Translations under genes and position numbers: made by a program | The notes under the pieces: model-generated | Told to the model about the DNA's origin: nothing | Database searches by the model: none | The model's input: the letters and a program-made list of their open reading frames with translations, nothing else | In this document: in pieces, positions 1-7,736 of the stretch | How the letters are laid out: each line of letters begins with the position of its first letter | Numbering within the stretch: the first letter of the stretch is position 1 | Source of the DNA: Bacteroidota bacterium | Lineage (GTDB): Bacteria > Bacteroidota > Bacteroidia > Chitinophagales > Chitinophagaceae | Direction: 5' to 3' | DNA length: 46,278 nt | Assembly (NCBI GenBank): GCA_947487525.1 | Contig: CANKWR010000009.1 | Span: forward strand, 1 to 46,278

Positions 1-539
1 TTTTCGGTATTTAATAAGCTAGCTGCCAATGGCGTGTCCGTTAAGGAAGGTGCAATACAATTGACTCTTATGGTAGGGGCCAATTCAGCGGACAAGGCTT
101 TCGTTAATCCTTCAATAGCGCCTTTTGAAACAGCCACTTGTGTATGAAAATTTAATCCAAGTTGCACCGCCACGGTTGAAAATAAAATGATGGACGCATT
201 GCCTGATTTTTTTAATGCAGGCAAGCTTGCTTGAATTACTTTAATCGCTCCAGTTACTTGTAAATTAAAGTCATCCACAAAATCATTGGCTTGTATTCTT
301 GCAAAGGGTCTTAAATTAATTGCACCAGGACAATACACCAGTCCGTCCATGGATTCAGGCAGGTTGGATAAATTCAATTGATCGTCTAAAACATTTAATT
401 GAAATGCATTTAAATTTTCCCCTGATGGAAGGGTATGTGTATGATAGGTTGCGTACACTTGGTGTCCTTCCTTTACTAATTGATTGGCTATTGCTTGACC
501 CATCCCGGATGACGCCCCAACGACTAAATAATTCCCCAT
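1..539 (-). CDS. SDR family oxidoreductase (partial, C-terminus off window)
   Basis: This is a classical short-chain dehydrogenase/reductase, cut by the left edge of the window after about 179 codons. Translation from the ATG at 539 begins MGNYLVVGASSGMGQAIANQ, which holds the Rossmann GxxxGxG dinucleotide motif at residues 8-14. The active-site region reads FSTVAVQLGLNFHTQVAVSK. The Lys of the YxxxK motif is present, but the position of the catalytic Tyr is occupied by Val. Downstream, the strand and helix around RVNCIAPSLTDTPLA match the usual SDR C-terminal half. The substrate cannot be inferred. The gene lies 55 bp downstream of the B12-radical SAM gene on the same strand, so cotranscription is possible. 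A Tyr-less SDR may bind a nucleotide without performing standard hydride transfer, or may use another residue. Confidence 0.88.
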   Translation of the reverse strand, partial: MGNYLVVGASSGMGQAIANQLVKEGHQVYATYHTHTLPSGENLNAFQLNVLDDQLNLSNLPESMDGLVYCPGAINLRPFARIQANDFVDDFNLQVTGAIKVIQASLPALKKSGNASIILFSTVAVQLGLNFHTQVAVSKGAIEGLTKALSAELAPTIRVNCIAPSLTDTPLAASLLNTE

Positions 540-594
540 TTTTTATTGTTTGAAATCTATAACATAAAACAATCCAAAATGTTTTAACGCTACT

Positions 595-2808
595 TTAAAT
601 GCCCAACAATCCAGCCTTATACAATCCTGTCATGGGTTTGTTGTCCCAAAACAATTCAAACCCATCCAATCCTGCATTTGCATAACTTTCTTTGATGTTA
701 GCAATGGTCAATCCATTTCCATTGGCAATGCTCAATAATGGCAATAGTTGCAATAGCCACGCTCCTTTTGCAGGTTCAATATTAATGTTGAGTTCACTTT
801 TGTGGGTCTGAAATTGCAGGTTCATCTCCTCCCATTTATTTCCTTTTTTGGAACGCTGCACCAGGGTTGCATTGGGCATCACCCCCAACCAAATTACCTT
901 ATGATTTTTTGCAGTGGTATATTCAGGTGTCTCAATGGCCTTTGAAATATTATCGGGTGGGACGGTTGTTTTAGGTATTTTAAAGTCAAACCATTTTTGA
1001 AGCGGAAATTCAAAACAAACCCCATGCATATAATTAATTAAGGCTTTCTTTAGCCCAAATCCAAATATTTCGTGATTCGCCCCAGTAGGATCGATATGTT
1101 GAATATCATTGTTGGCAAAACTTCCAATCACTTCGGTTTGTTTTTTAACCTGATACTTTGCTGGCGCTAGTCCAACGGGGCTATGCGCTGTCATGGTAAA
1201 CAAATGCCAAAATGCCGATTGAAGCACCCCTGTTTCAAATAACTGCCTCACCATTTCTAAAGAATCCACCGTTTCTTGAACTGTCTGTGTGGGGAACCCA
1301 TACATTAAATAAGCATGCACCATGATGCCCGCTTCGGTAAAATGCTTGCTTACTTTAGCCACCTGTTCAACGGTGATGCCTTTATTAATGAGTGCAAGCA
1401 ACCTATCTGATGCTACTTCAAGTCCTCCACTCACCGCTATACATCCTGAAGCTTTTAACAATTGGCATAAGTCTCTGGTGAAACTTTTTTCAAATCGCAC
1501 ATTGGCCCACCAACTCACCACCAATTTTCTTTTGATAATTTCAATAGCCACTGCTTTCATTAAGGAAGGCGGCGCTGCTTCGTCTACAAAATGAAATCCA
1601 TTCTCTCCTGTTTTTTTAACCAACTCCTCCATCCTATCTACAATTAAAGACGCTACAATGGGTTCGTAATTTTTTATATAATCTAAAGAGACATCACAAA
1701 AAGTGCATTTACCCCAATAACAACCATGTGCCATTGTTAATTTATTCCATCGTCCGTCACTCCATAAACTATGCATGGGGTTAATCACTTCAATGGCTGA
1801 AATGTATTTATCCAACAATAAACCATCATAGTCCGGTGTGCCCACCTGCCCTTGTTTATAATCCGCACAACTAGTGTTGTTAATATAAGTGACTACCCCA
1901 TTGACTAAGGTAAAACAACGTTTTAATTCGTGTTGAGGTACTTGGCCATCGATATGCTTAATTAAAATTTCCAAAGGTGCTTCTCCATCGTCTAAAGTGA
2001 TAAAGTCATAAAATTCAAAAACCCGCTTATCACTCAATGACCTTAATTCAGTATTCGCAAAACCACCGCCCATGGCCACTTTAATGTTGGGGAAATTTTT
2101 TTTCAACCATTGTCCACAACGCAGTGAAGTATATAAATTTCCTGGAAATGGAACAGAGATACAAACCAATTTGGGTTGCAGTTCCTTAATTCTTTGATCA
2201 AATATTTGAATTAAAATTTCATCCAAATACGTGAAGGGCTGTTGTAAAGCGTTGTACAAATCATCAAAAGAATTTGCTGACCTTCCAAGACTTTCCGCAT
2301 ACCTGCTAAATCCAAAATGTTCATCAATATTTTCTTTAATCAAATCACTCAAATCCTCTAAATACATGGTTGCAATATGCTTCGCCATATCTAACTTACC
2401 CATACTTCCAAAAGCCCATTTTAAATCATCAATTTGTTCAAATCTACTTGCCTCTGGTAAAAAATTTCTGGTACAAATAAAATGCGCCAATGTATTGGAC
2501 TTTCCTTGTAAAAATAAAATCACTTCCTCAATGGAATTGATGTAAGCATCCTTTAAAGCAACCATACGTGCGCTATTTTCAGAAAGTATAAGCTTCCCTT
2601 CCGCGAGTTGTTGCTTTTGTTCAATCGTCTTAAATAATCGTACCAATCCCTGCTTTGAAAAAAGTGCAATGGTTACTTCAATACCCAAGTCAGCCTGAAA
2701 CGTTTCAACACCCTTGGTATTGAAAAATCCTTTTAAATAAGCGGTAGCCGGATAGGGTGTATTTAGCTGTGTAAAAGGCGGGGTAATTAATAATATAGGT
2801 TGGCTCAA
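595..2808 (-). CDS. B12-binding domain/radical SAM protein
   Basis: This 737-residue protein has the layout of cobalamin-binding radical SAM enzymes. The N-terminus (ILLITPPFTQLNTPYPA) and the stretch around residues 205-260 (PKLVCISVPFPGNLYTS, then a GGG turn) form a B12-binding Rossmann-like region. The radical SAM core follows with HGCYWGKCTFCDVS near residues 359-372. Its cysteine spacing is CX4CX2C rather than the common CX3CX2C. A SAM-binding GG-like segment (ASGCIAVSGGLEVAS) and the HAYLMYGFPTQT strand follow. Such enzymes carry out methylations or rearrangements, but this substrate is not evident. There is no RiPP precursor, lipid or cofactor operon beside it. The 188-bp upstream gap contains a TAnnTTTG promoter element, so the gene probably starts its own transcript, possibly including the SDR gene. 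Confidence 0.9.
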   Translation of the reverse strand: MSQPILLITPPFTQLNTPYPATAYLKGFFNTKGVETFQADLGIEVTIALFSKQGLVRLFKTIEQKQQLAEGKLILSENSARMVALKDAYINSIEEVILFLQGKSNTLAHFICTRNFLPEASRFEQIDDLKWAFGSMGKLDMAKHIATMYLEDLSDLIKENIDEHFGFSRYAESLGRSANSFDDLYNALQQPFTYLDEILIQIFDQRIKELQPKLVCISVPFPGNLYTSLRCGQWLKKNFPNIKVAMGGGFANTELRSLSDKRVFEFYDFITLDDGEAPLEILIKHIDGQVPQHELKRCFTLVNGVVTYINNTSCADYKQGQVGTPDYDGLLLDKYISAIEVINPMHSLWSDGRWNKLTMAHGCYWGKCTFCDVSLDYIKNYEPIVASLIVDRMEELVKKTGENGFHFVDEAAPPSLMKAVAIEIIKRKLVVSWWANVRFEKSFTRDLCQLLKASGCIAVSGGLEVASDRLLALINKGITVEQVAKVSKHFTEAGIMVHAYLMYGFPTQTVQETVDSLEMVRQLFETGVLQSAFWHLFTMTAHSPVGLAPAKYQVKKQTEVIGSFANNDIQHIDPTGANHEIFGFGLKKALINYMHGVCFEFPLQKWFDFKIPKTTVPPDNISKAIETPEYTTAKNHKVIWLGVMPNATLVQRSKKGNKWEEMNLQFQTHKSELNINIEPAKGAWLLQLLPLLSIANGNGLTIANIKESYANAGLDGFELFWDNKPMTGLYKAGLLGI

Positions 2809-2825
2809 GGAAGGTATTTATACCA

Positions 2826-2833
2826 CAAAAATA
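2826..2833 (-). promoter_or_regulatory. Putative Bacteroidota -7 element (TATTTTTG)
   Basis: Read on the minus strand this 8-mer is TATTTTTG, an exact match to the Bacteroidota -7 consensus TAnnTTTG. It ends 18 bp before the start codon of the B12-radical SAM gene. No convincing -33 TTTG is present at the right spacing, so the call rests on the -7 box and its position only. Confidence 0.4.
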
Positions 2834-2996
2834 AGGGTAGTTGATCAGTTTTGCTGATTTGAAAATAATATATATTACAATTATAGTATATTACAGGGGA
2901 TTCTAAATCACCTTTAAACAATTGAGATCGTATTATTTAAAGGTAAAATAGATACACAAGGTTGTAATTAAATAATTATTAATTTAAAAGTAGAGT

Positions 2997-3593
2997 ATGA
3001 ATGACGATCACTTCGTTGGTAAGCTTACAATATTAATTTTAGGATCAATCATTATTTTTATTCTTGCGTATTTCAAAAGCAGGAGTGAAGCTAAAAAAAC
3101 AAAAGGAACTTTTGTTATACCTAAAAACAATGAAGCTGTAAATTTAAAACCATTGCCTGGTTTCTATTTTAGGGCCATCAAACACACTCTTTGGGGCTAT
3201 TTGTTGGCTGCAGTAATTGTTGGTCTTATTATAATGGCAATTCATTTTATGTTAGGCGTAGGGATTTTGATTTTATTAGTTATTGTACAATTGTTTGCGC
3301 ACAAAAGTTATCTTAAAAGCTTGATTTATATAGGATTGACTATTGAAGATCAAAAAATCATCATCAATAAATATCCTCCTAACCCAGATCAAATTATTCC
3401 ATTTGAAGGAGTTTATAAAATCACTTTCGAAGATATATACCAGAAAAATAGAAAGGGTTTTGATGAAAAAGTGGGTTGTGAAATGATATTTTGGAATAAA
3501 GAGGAAAGTATCATTGACGCTTTTGACGTAGAAAAATTTAAAAAAAGCGAAAAGCTTAAAGTAGCCGTATTTGAAAGAATCGGTATTTCATAA
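2997..3593 (+). CDS. Hypothetical membrane protein with cytoplasmic C-terminal domain
   Basis: This 198-residue protein is not recognised by family. It has an N-terminal hydrophobic helix (about residues 8-26, LTILILGSIIIFILAYF) followed by basic residues. A hydrophobic block at about 64-102 is long enough for two more helices. The remaining ~90 residues are soluble and beta-rich (IGLTIEDQKIIINKYPPNPD), ending in a helix. Two or three membrane segments followed by a small beta domain recall YcxB-like or PH-like membrane proteins, but this is only a resemblance. It lies 28 bp upstream of the lipoprotein gene at 3622 on the same strand, and the two probably form a small operon. Confidence 0.75.
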   Translation: MNDDHFVGKLTILILGSIIIFILAYFKSRSEAKKTKGTFVIPKNNEAVNLKPLPGFYFRAIKHTLWGYLLAAVIVGLIIMAIHFMLGVGILILLVIVQLFAHKSYLKSLIYIGLTIEDQKIIINKYPPNPDQIIPFEGVYKITFEDIYQKNRKGFDEKVGCEMIFWNKEESIIDAFDVEKFKKSEKLKVAVFERIGIS

Positions 3594-3621
3594 AATATCA
3601 TAAATTTATAAAAAATATATA

Positions 3622-4098
3622 ATGAAAAAAATAACCTGCATTTTATTTGTATTTGCTAGCCTAGTATTGGGAAGTTGTAATTTAATGAAGTCTGAAGACG
3701 ACAAAATCAGTGATATATTAATTGGCAATACCTATCAGGAAGACGAAACACTTGAAAATGGAACGAAGATTATGAATGCGAGAAGTCAATTTTTCAAAAA
3801 CGGGTCGTATAAATCAAGTGCAACCATTCAAGTGTATGATGATGAAAGTACTGAAAATGTGAACATCACTTTTAAAGTAACAGGCACTTGGAAAGTAAAA
3901 AATAAATTCATTTACTACACTTACGATTATGATAAATTAAAAATTGAACCTGAAACATGGGATTTGTTAATGAGAGACAACCTCATTGAAGATTTAAAAA
4001 CAAAAAATACCCCAGACGAAATTTTATCTTACGATGCAGCTAAAATCGTATATAAAAACAGTGATGGAGAGACAAGAACTATTAAGAAATCATATTAA
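3622..4098 (+). CDS. Small lipoprotein, lipocalin-like
   Basis: This 158-residue protein starts MKKITCILFVFASLVLGSCN, a lipoprotein signal peptide with the lipobox LGSC and the modified Cys at residue 19. The mature part is rich in beta strands with a threonine/lysine pattern: SQFFKNGSYKSSATIQVY, then VTGTWKVKNKFIYYTYDY. This is the usual look of small lipocalin-like Bacteroidota lipoproteins, which show a 'growth of strand, GxW' pattern. No catalytic residues are apparent. It follows the membrane protein gene at 2997 closely and is probably cotranscribed with it. The function is unknown. Confidence 0.8.
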   Translation: MKKITCILFVFASLVLGSCNLMKSEDDKISDILIGNTYQEDETLENGTKIMNARSQFFKNGSYKSSATIQVYDDESTENVNITFKVTGTWKVKNKFIYYTYDYDKLKIEPETWDLLMRDNLIEDLKTKNTPDEILSYDAAKIVYKNSDGETRTIKKSY

Positions 4099-4114
4099 TA
4101 AAAAGCAAACTGAT

Positions 4115-4849
4115 TTATTGTATTAAACTGGGCAAGCCTTCAAATTCAAAGGGTTCCTGTGGAGCTATTGAACTCCTAAAATGTTTTTGAATGGTATAAG
4201 CATGCATCAGGTTAGCATCATATTGGGCTTGGGCTAGTTCAATTAAGTGAGTTTCGGATAAATTGGGATCCAGCCATTGAGCTGCTTGGAGTTCATTAAG
4301 TATGGTTGGCATTCTCATTTTTTTATGATGAATTTGGGCCATCAATGAATTTGCTTGGGTGGTCACAATGGAAAAAGTATTCATAGTTTCCCCCGATTCA
4401 ACATCCACCCAGGGCTGGCAAATGCCTGCCATCAAAAAATAGGGCCTTTCTTTTAACGTAACATAATATGGATAAGCAATTTCCTTACTAGCACCTGCGG
4501 GTTTGCAATGCCTCCATTCATAAAATCCTGAAGACAATACCAAACAACGTCTTTTTAAAGCAGGCTGTTTGAATAATTTACTTTCAAGCAATCTTTCTGA
4601 TGTGGCGTTTAAGGTATTGAACTTCTCCCTCCCTTTCATCACTTCCAACGTATTTTTGACCCAGGGAGCTATTAATTCCCAATGGGCTAGCTCTAAATCA
4701 ATATCCTCGCTGTTTAATTTAATAATAGGCCAATTACCATATTCAAAACCACTTTGCAAGGGTCTATTCATTTCCGGCAATGCTTTGGTTTTGCCATTGA
4801 TGGTAATTTTAGTTCCCTTTTCAATTTTGATACTGTTGTAATAACACAT
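4115..4849 (-). CDS. SOS response-associated peptidase (SRAP; YedK/HMCES family)
   Basis: This 244-residue protein belongs to the SRAP family, which forms thiazolidine DNA-protein crosslinks with abasic sites in single-stranded DNA and protects them from cleavage. The defining features are visible. Cys2 follows the initiator Met (MCYYNS) and becomes the N-terminal crosslinking residue. NATSERL near residue 80 supplies the conserved Asn. SGFYEWRH near 112 supplies the catalytic Glu. HHKKMRMPTIL near 175 supplies the conserved His. Length and motif order are normal. Because Cys2 must be N-terminal, the start at 4849 is well supported. The gene is not in an obvious SOS operon; it is convergent with the lipoprotein gene on its left and lies downstream of the PUL operon. 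Confidence 0.95.
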   Translation of the reverse strand: MCYYNSIKIEKGTKITINGKTKALPEMNRPLQSGFEYGNWPIIKLNSEDIDLELAHWELIAPWVKNTLEVMKGREKFNTLNATSERLLESKLFKQPALKRRCLVLSSGFYEWRHCKPAGASKEIAYPYYVTLKERPYFLMAGICQPWVDVESGETMNTFSIVTTQANSLMAQIHHKKMRMPTILNELQAAQWLDPNLSETHLIELAQAQYDANLMHAYTIQKHFRSSIAPQEPFEFEGLPSLIQ

Positions 4850-4903
4850 AGTTGGTATTAACTAATTGAAAGTACAACAGTGTTTGTAAATTAGAGGTAT
4901 ATT

Positions 4904-5746
4904 TTATTGGGAAATTTTCACCCAATCCACCATCATGGTTACTTTGTTTTGCTTAATCAAGTCGGCCGTACTTTGTGGCAAACCGTATCTATGACCAGGG
5001 CCTTTGATTCCATTGATTTTTACTGGAAAAATGCCTCCCACCGCAAAGTTGAGTATTAAATGCTTGGGCGTATCAAACACCCATTGGCCATAATGATTAA
5101 CCATTTTTTTAGTGACCCTAAATATGGTTTCGTTGTCATATTTAAATACCATCTCCGTTGGCGTCCATTCCACTGCATAAACATGCCAATTCGTTACATC
5201 GTTCGTACTTTGAAAATATTTTCTATTTACAAAAGGAGTCTCACCACTATAGCCCGGACCATGGACAGCTGCATTGGCCCAGTCTCCTTCCCCAATGTTT
5301 TCCATAATGTCAATCTCCCCTGTGGCTGGCCATACATCATTGCCCAATAACCACCAAGCAGGCCATAATCCTTCGGCTTTGGTTAACTTAATTCTGGCTT
5401 CTGCTTTACCATAAGTAAAATCAAATTTTGTTTTGGTGTTGATGCGTGCCGATGTAAAATCAAAATGCTTGCCATCCTTGGTAACAAAACCAGGAGAGAA
5501 AACAGGCTTTATTACTAAATTTCCTTTATCAATATATAGTGTGCTTGACGAATCGATATAAGCCTGTAGTTCATCATTAAAATGATCGCCAGTGACTACT
5601 ACATTCCATTTTGTTCGGTCAATGGATGATTTAGTAAAGTCATCATAAAAAATAACTTTGCTGGGTTTTTGTGCATTGAGCACTAAACTGAATGATGTTA
5701 TTGTCAAATAACAAAACCCAATTTTTAATATGTTTACAAATTTCAT
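4904..5746 (-). CDS. GH16 family beta-glucanase, secreted
   Basis: This 280-residue glycoside hydrolase family 16 enzyme probably cleaves beta-1,3- or mixed-linked glucan. A Sec signal peptide occupies about residues 1-25 (ending LVLNAQ). The family catalytic motif ExDxxE appears as GEIDIMENIGE at about residues 142-152, with the nucleophile Glu and the acid/base Glu on either side of the Asp. Flanking aromatic positions (WPAWWLLGNDVWPATG, HVYAVEWTP) fit laminarinase-type GH16 enzymes. The protein lacks the PKD domain and lipobox of its upstream paralogue, so it is probably periplasmic or freely secreted. It is the last gene of the susC-led operon. The pairing of a surface-anchored and an unanchored GH16 fits sequential cleavage of the same polymer. 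Confidence 0.93.
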   Translation of the reverse strand: MKFVNILKIGFCYLTITSFSLVLNAQKPSKVIFYDDFTKSSIDRTKWNVVVTGDHFNDELQAYIDSSSTLYIDKGNLVIKPVFSPGFVTKDGKHFDFTSARINTKTKFDFTYGKAEARIKLTKAEGLWPAWWLLGNDVWPATGEIDIMENIGEGDWANAAVHGPGYSGETPFVNRKYFQSTNDVTNWHVYAVEWTPTEMVFKYDNETIFRVTKKMVNHYGQWVFDTPKHLILNFAVGGIFPVKINGIKGPGHRYGLPQSTADLIKQNKVTMMVDWVKISQ

Positions 5747-5787
5747 TATTGAAATTAATTTATAGCTATAAGAACAGAACGGATCTA

Positions 5788-6810
5788 CTATTGGTATACT
5801 CTAACATAATCTACTTCCATGACCGCATTATTGAAATTGGGGTCAATACTTCCGCCGAAAGTGCCACCCATTGCCATGTTTAAAAGCAAAAAGAAGTTTT
5901 GGTTAAAGGGCAGGTTAGCTGCATTTGAAAAAGTATAGGTTACCACATCATCTACCAAAAATTGCACACTTGAACTGCTCCAAATAATGCCATATTTGTG
6001 AAATTGTGTAGTGACATTATTAACTAAAAATGAAGTCCCAACAGCACCCCCACCAGAAAATCCAGTATAGTGTACGGTGTTGAAAATTCTATTCATGTCG
6101 CTTCCTTTTTGTTCCATAATGTCAATTTCCCCGCATGCCGGCCACCCCACTGTTGCAATATTATCCCCCAACATCCAAATAGCAGGCCATGTTCCAACAC
6201 CCCCTGGTAATTTAGCAGACACTTCCACTTTCCCATATTTGAATGAAAACTTTCCTTTGGATAGCAAACGCGTCGAGGTATAATTGCTCCCAGAATACGC
6301 TTCTTTTTTTGCAATTATTTTTAACGTTCCGTTGGACACCAATACATTATCAGTTCTGTTCGTATAAAATTGAGATTCATTGTTACCCCATCCACCTGCA
6401 CCTAAATCATAGCCCCATTTAGCGGGATCAGGTGCTCCTGGACTATTGAACTCATCGGACCATAGCAAGGACAATGCAACAGATACTACCACTTGGGAAG
6501 TATTTGAAATAAACTTGCCGCTTGCATTTTTAGCTTTAATAACCACCGTATAAGTGCCAGAGGCTGTGTATTTATAAGTTAATGTGCCCGTACTTGAGTT
6601 TTGATATTGGCCATTGCCAAAATCAAATTCGTAGCTTGTTGCATTTTTTGCAGTCGCCACAAAATTCACATTACCTGAATTATCAGTCGCTACAGTGGAA
6701 GTGACGGTCAAGTCTGTTGGCATTGCCTCGGCAACAGAAGTCCCATCACCCCCTTTACTGCAACTTGCTAAACATGAAACGCTTAATAAAATGCTAACAA
6801 TGAATCTCAT
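5788..6810 (-). CDS. GH16 laminarinase-like lipoprotein with PKD domain
   Basis: This 340-residue protein starts with a lipoprotein signal (LASC lipobox, Cys at residue 18) followed by a Gly-rich linker. A PKD-like Ig domain spans about 30-110 (FDFGNGQYQNSSTGTLTYKY is its hallmark strand pair). A GH16 catalytic domain spans about 112-340. The catalytic signature is GEIDIMEQKGSD near residues 225-236; the neighbouring WPAIWMLGDN and the C-terminal LNMAMGGTFGG segments match laminarinases. Outer-membrane anchoring with a PKD spacer suggests an endo-acting surface enzyme that makes the first cuts in a beta-glucan for SusCD uptake. It lies 8 bp from the next PKD lipoprotein gene upstream and clearly belongs to the same operon. 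Beta-1,3-glucan specificity is an inference from family and context. Confidence 0.93.
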   Translation of the reverse strand: MRFIVSILLSVSCLASCSKGGDGTSVAEAMPTDLTVTSTVATDNSGNVNFVATAKNATSYEFDFGNGQYQNSSTGTLTYKYTASGTYTVVIKAKNASGKFISNTSQVVVSVALSLLWSDEFNSPGAPDPAKWGYDLGAGGWGNNESQFYTNRTDNVLVSNGTLKIIAKKEAYSGSNYTSTRLLSKGKFSFKYGKVEVSAKLPGGVGTWPAIWMLGDNIATVGWPACGEIDIMEQKGSDMNRIFNTVHYTGFSGGGAVGTSFLVNNVTTQFHKYGIIWSSSSVQFLVDDVVTYTFSNAANLPFNQNFFLLLNMAMGGTFGGSIDPNFNNAVMEVDYVRVYQ

Positions 6811-6818
6811 TAAATGAA

Positions 6819-7718
6819 CTATTTAACTTTAAGTTTTTGATACCAAGAATTTCCATCAGCGGCAATGGTTCTCAAGGTCATGGTGGTAGCCGTTAATGCT
6901 AAAATTTCATAGGTATTGCTTCCCATTCCAATTAATACTAAACCATTGCTAGGCACCATAAATTGAATTCTTGTAGAATTAGCAGAGGTACTTGCCGAAG
7001 TCGCATTCATAAATGACAATCTTTTAACCCCTTGATTGGCAATGGGAAATTGTCCTTCCGCCCCTGTCAATCCATAATAAGAAAGGGCTGCACCCAATAC
7101 GAAAGTGGTTCCTTTATTGTCTAAATTAATAGATACATTGTTGTTTACATCCTTGCTAAAGGTTACTTCATCATCATAAAAACCATCAGCCGCTCTTGAA
7201 TTTGGACCAGCTGCATACCAAATTGGCGCGAAAGCATCATTAGGGCCTACGCCAAAATGCGCATCTGCATTTTTATCACATACCCAAGTTTTAGTGGAGC
7301 CCCCTGTTATATTTTGTAAAATATCCGCAGGAATCGTGAAAGCAACATACACTGCAATCGTTTTGCTAATCACAGACATAATTCCACCAGTACCAATAGC
7401 CGTAACGGTTACATTATAGCTGCTTGTACCAGGATTTGTATATTTATAATTTACAACCCCCGTAGGTACCATTTGTGTATTACCATCACCAAAATCTACT
7501 TTATACGTAATCGCATTGGCAGCAGTTACATTAATAGCAACAGCACCCGTTCCATTGCCTGCTGGGTTGGCATTGTCAACACCTGCTACGGTTGTAGTTA
7601 ACACTAAACCGGAAGGTGTTTTCATGCTACCAAATTTGTATTCCTCTTTCTTACAACTTGTAAATCCTAGGATTACCAACAAGCTGAGTAAGCTTAGTAT
7701 TTTAAATGTGTTTTTCAT
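6819..7718 (-). CDS. PKD-domain surface lipoprotein of the PUL
   Basis: This 299-residue protein has a lipoprotein signal (ILGFTSCKKEEYKFG; lipobox FTSC), then a PKD-type domain at about residues 35-130. That domain carries the characteristic YKVDFGDGNTQMVPTGVVNY strand. The remaining ~165 residues (from TKTWVCDKNADAHFGVGPND onward) form a domain common downstream of SusD in Bacteroidota loci and likely to bind glycan, though no catalytic motif is evident. By position (between the larger PKD lipoprotein and two GH16 genes) it is probably a surface glycan-binding protein or an accessory of the SusCD complex. The tight spacing on both sides (8 and 18 bp) supports cotranscription. Confidence 0.85.
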   Translation of the reverse strand: MKNTFKILSLLSLLVILGFTSCKKEEYKFGSMKTPSGLVLTTTVAGVDNANPAGNGTGAVAINVTAANAITYKVDFGDGNTQMVPTGVVNYKYTNPGTSSYNVTVTAIGTGGIMSVISKTIAVYVAFTIPADILQNITGGSTKTWVCDKNADAHFGVGPNDAFAPIWYAAGPNSRAADGFYDDEVTFSKDVNNNVSINLDNKGTTFVLGAALSYYGLTGAEGQFPIANQGVKRLSFMNATSASTSANSTRIQFMVPSNGLVLIGMGSNTYEILALTATTMTLRTIAADGNSWYQKLKVK

Positions 7719-7736
7719 AACTTATTATATTATTCG

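Noticed and set aside
1322..1594. Long plus-strand ORFs inside the B12-radical SAM gene and similar antisense frames elsewhere
   Set aside because: They lie inside well-supported genes on the other strand and show no protein-family features.
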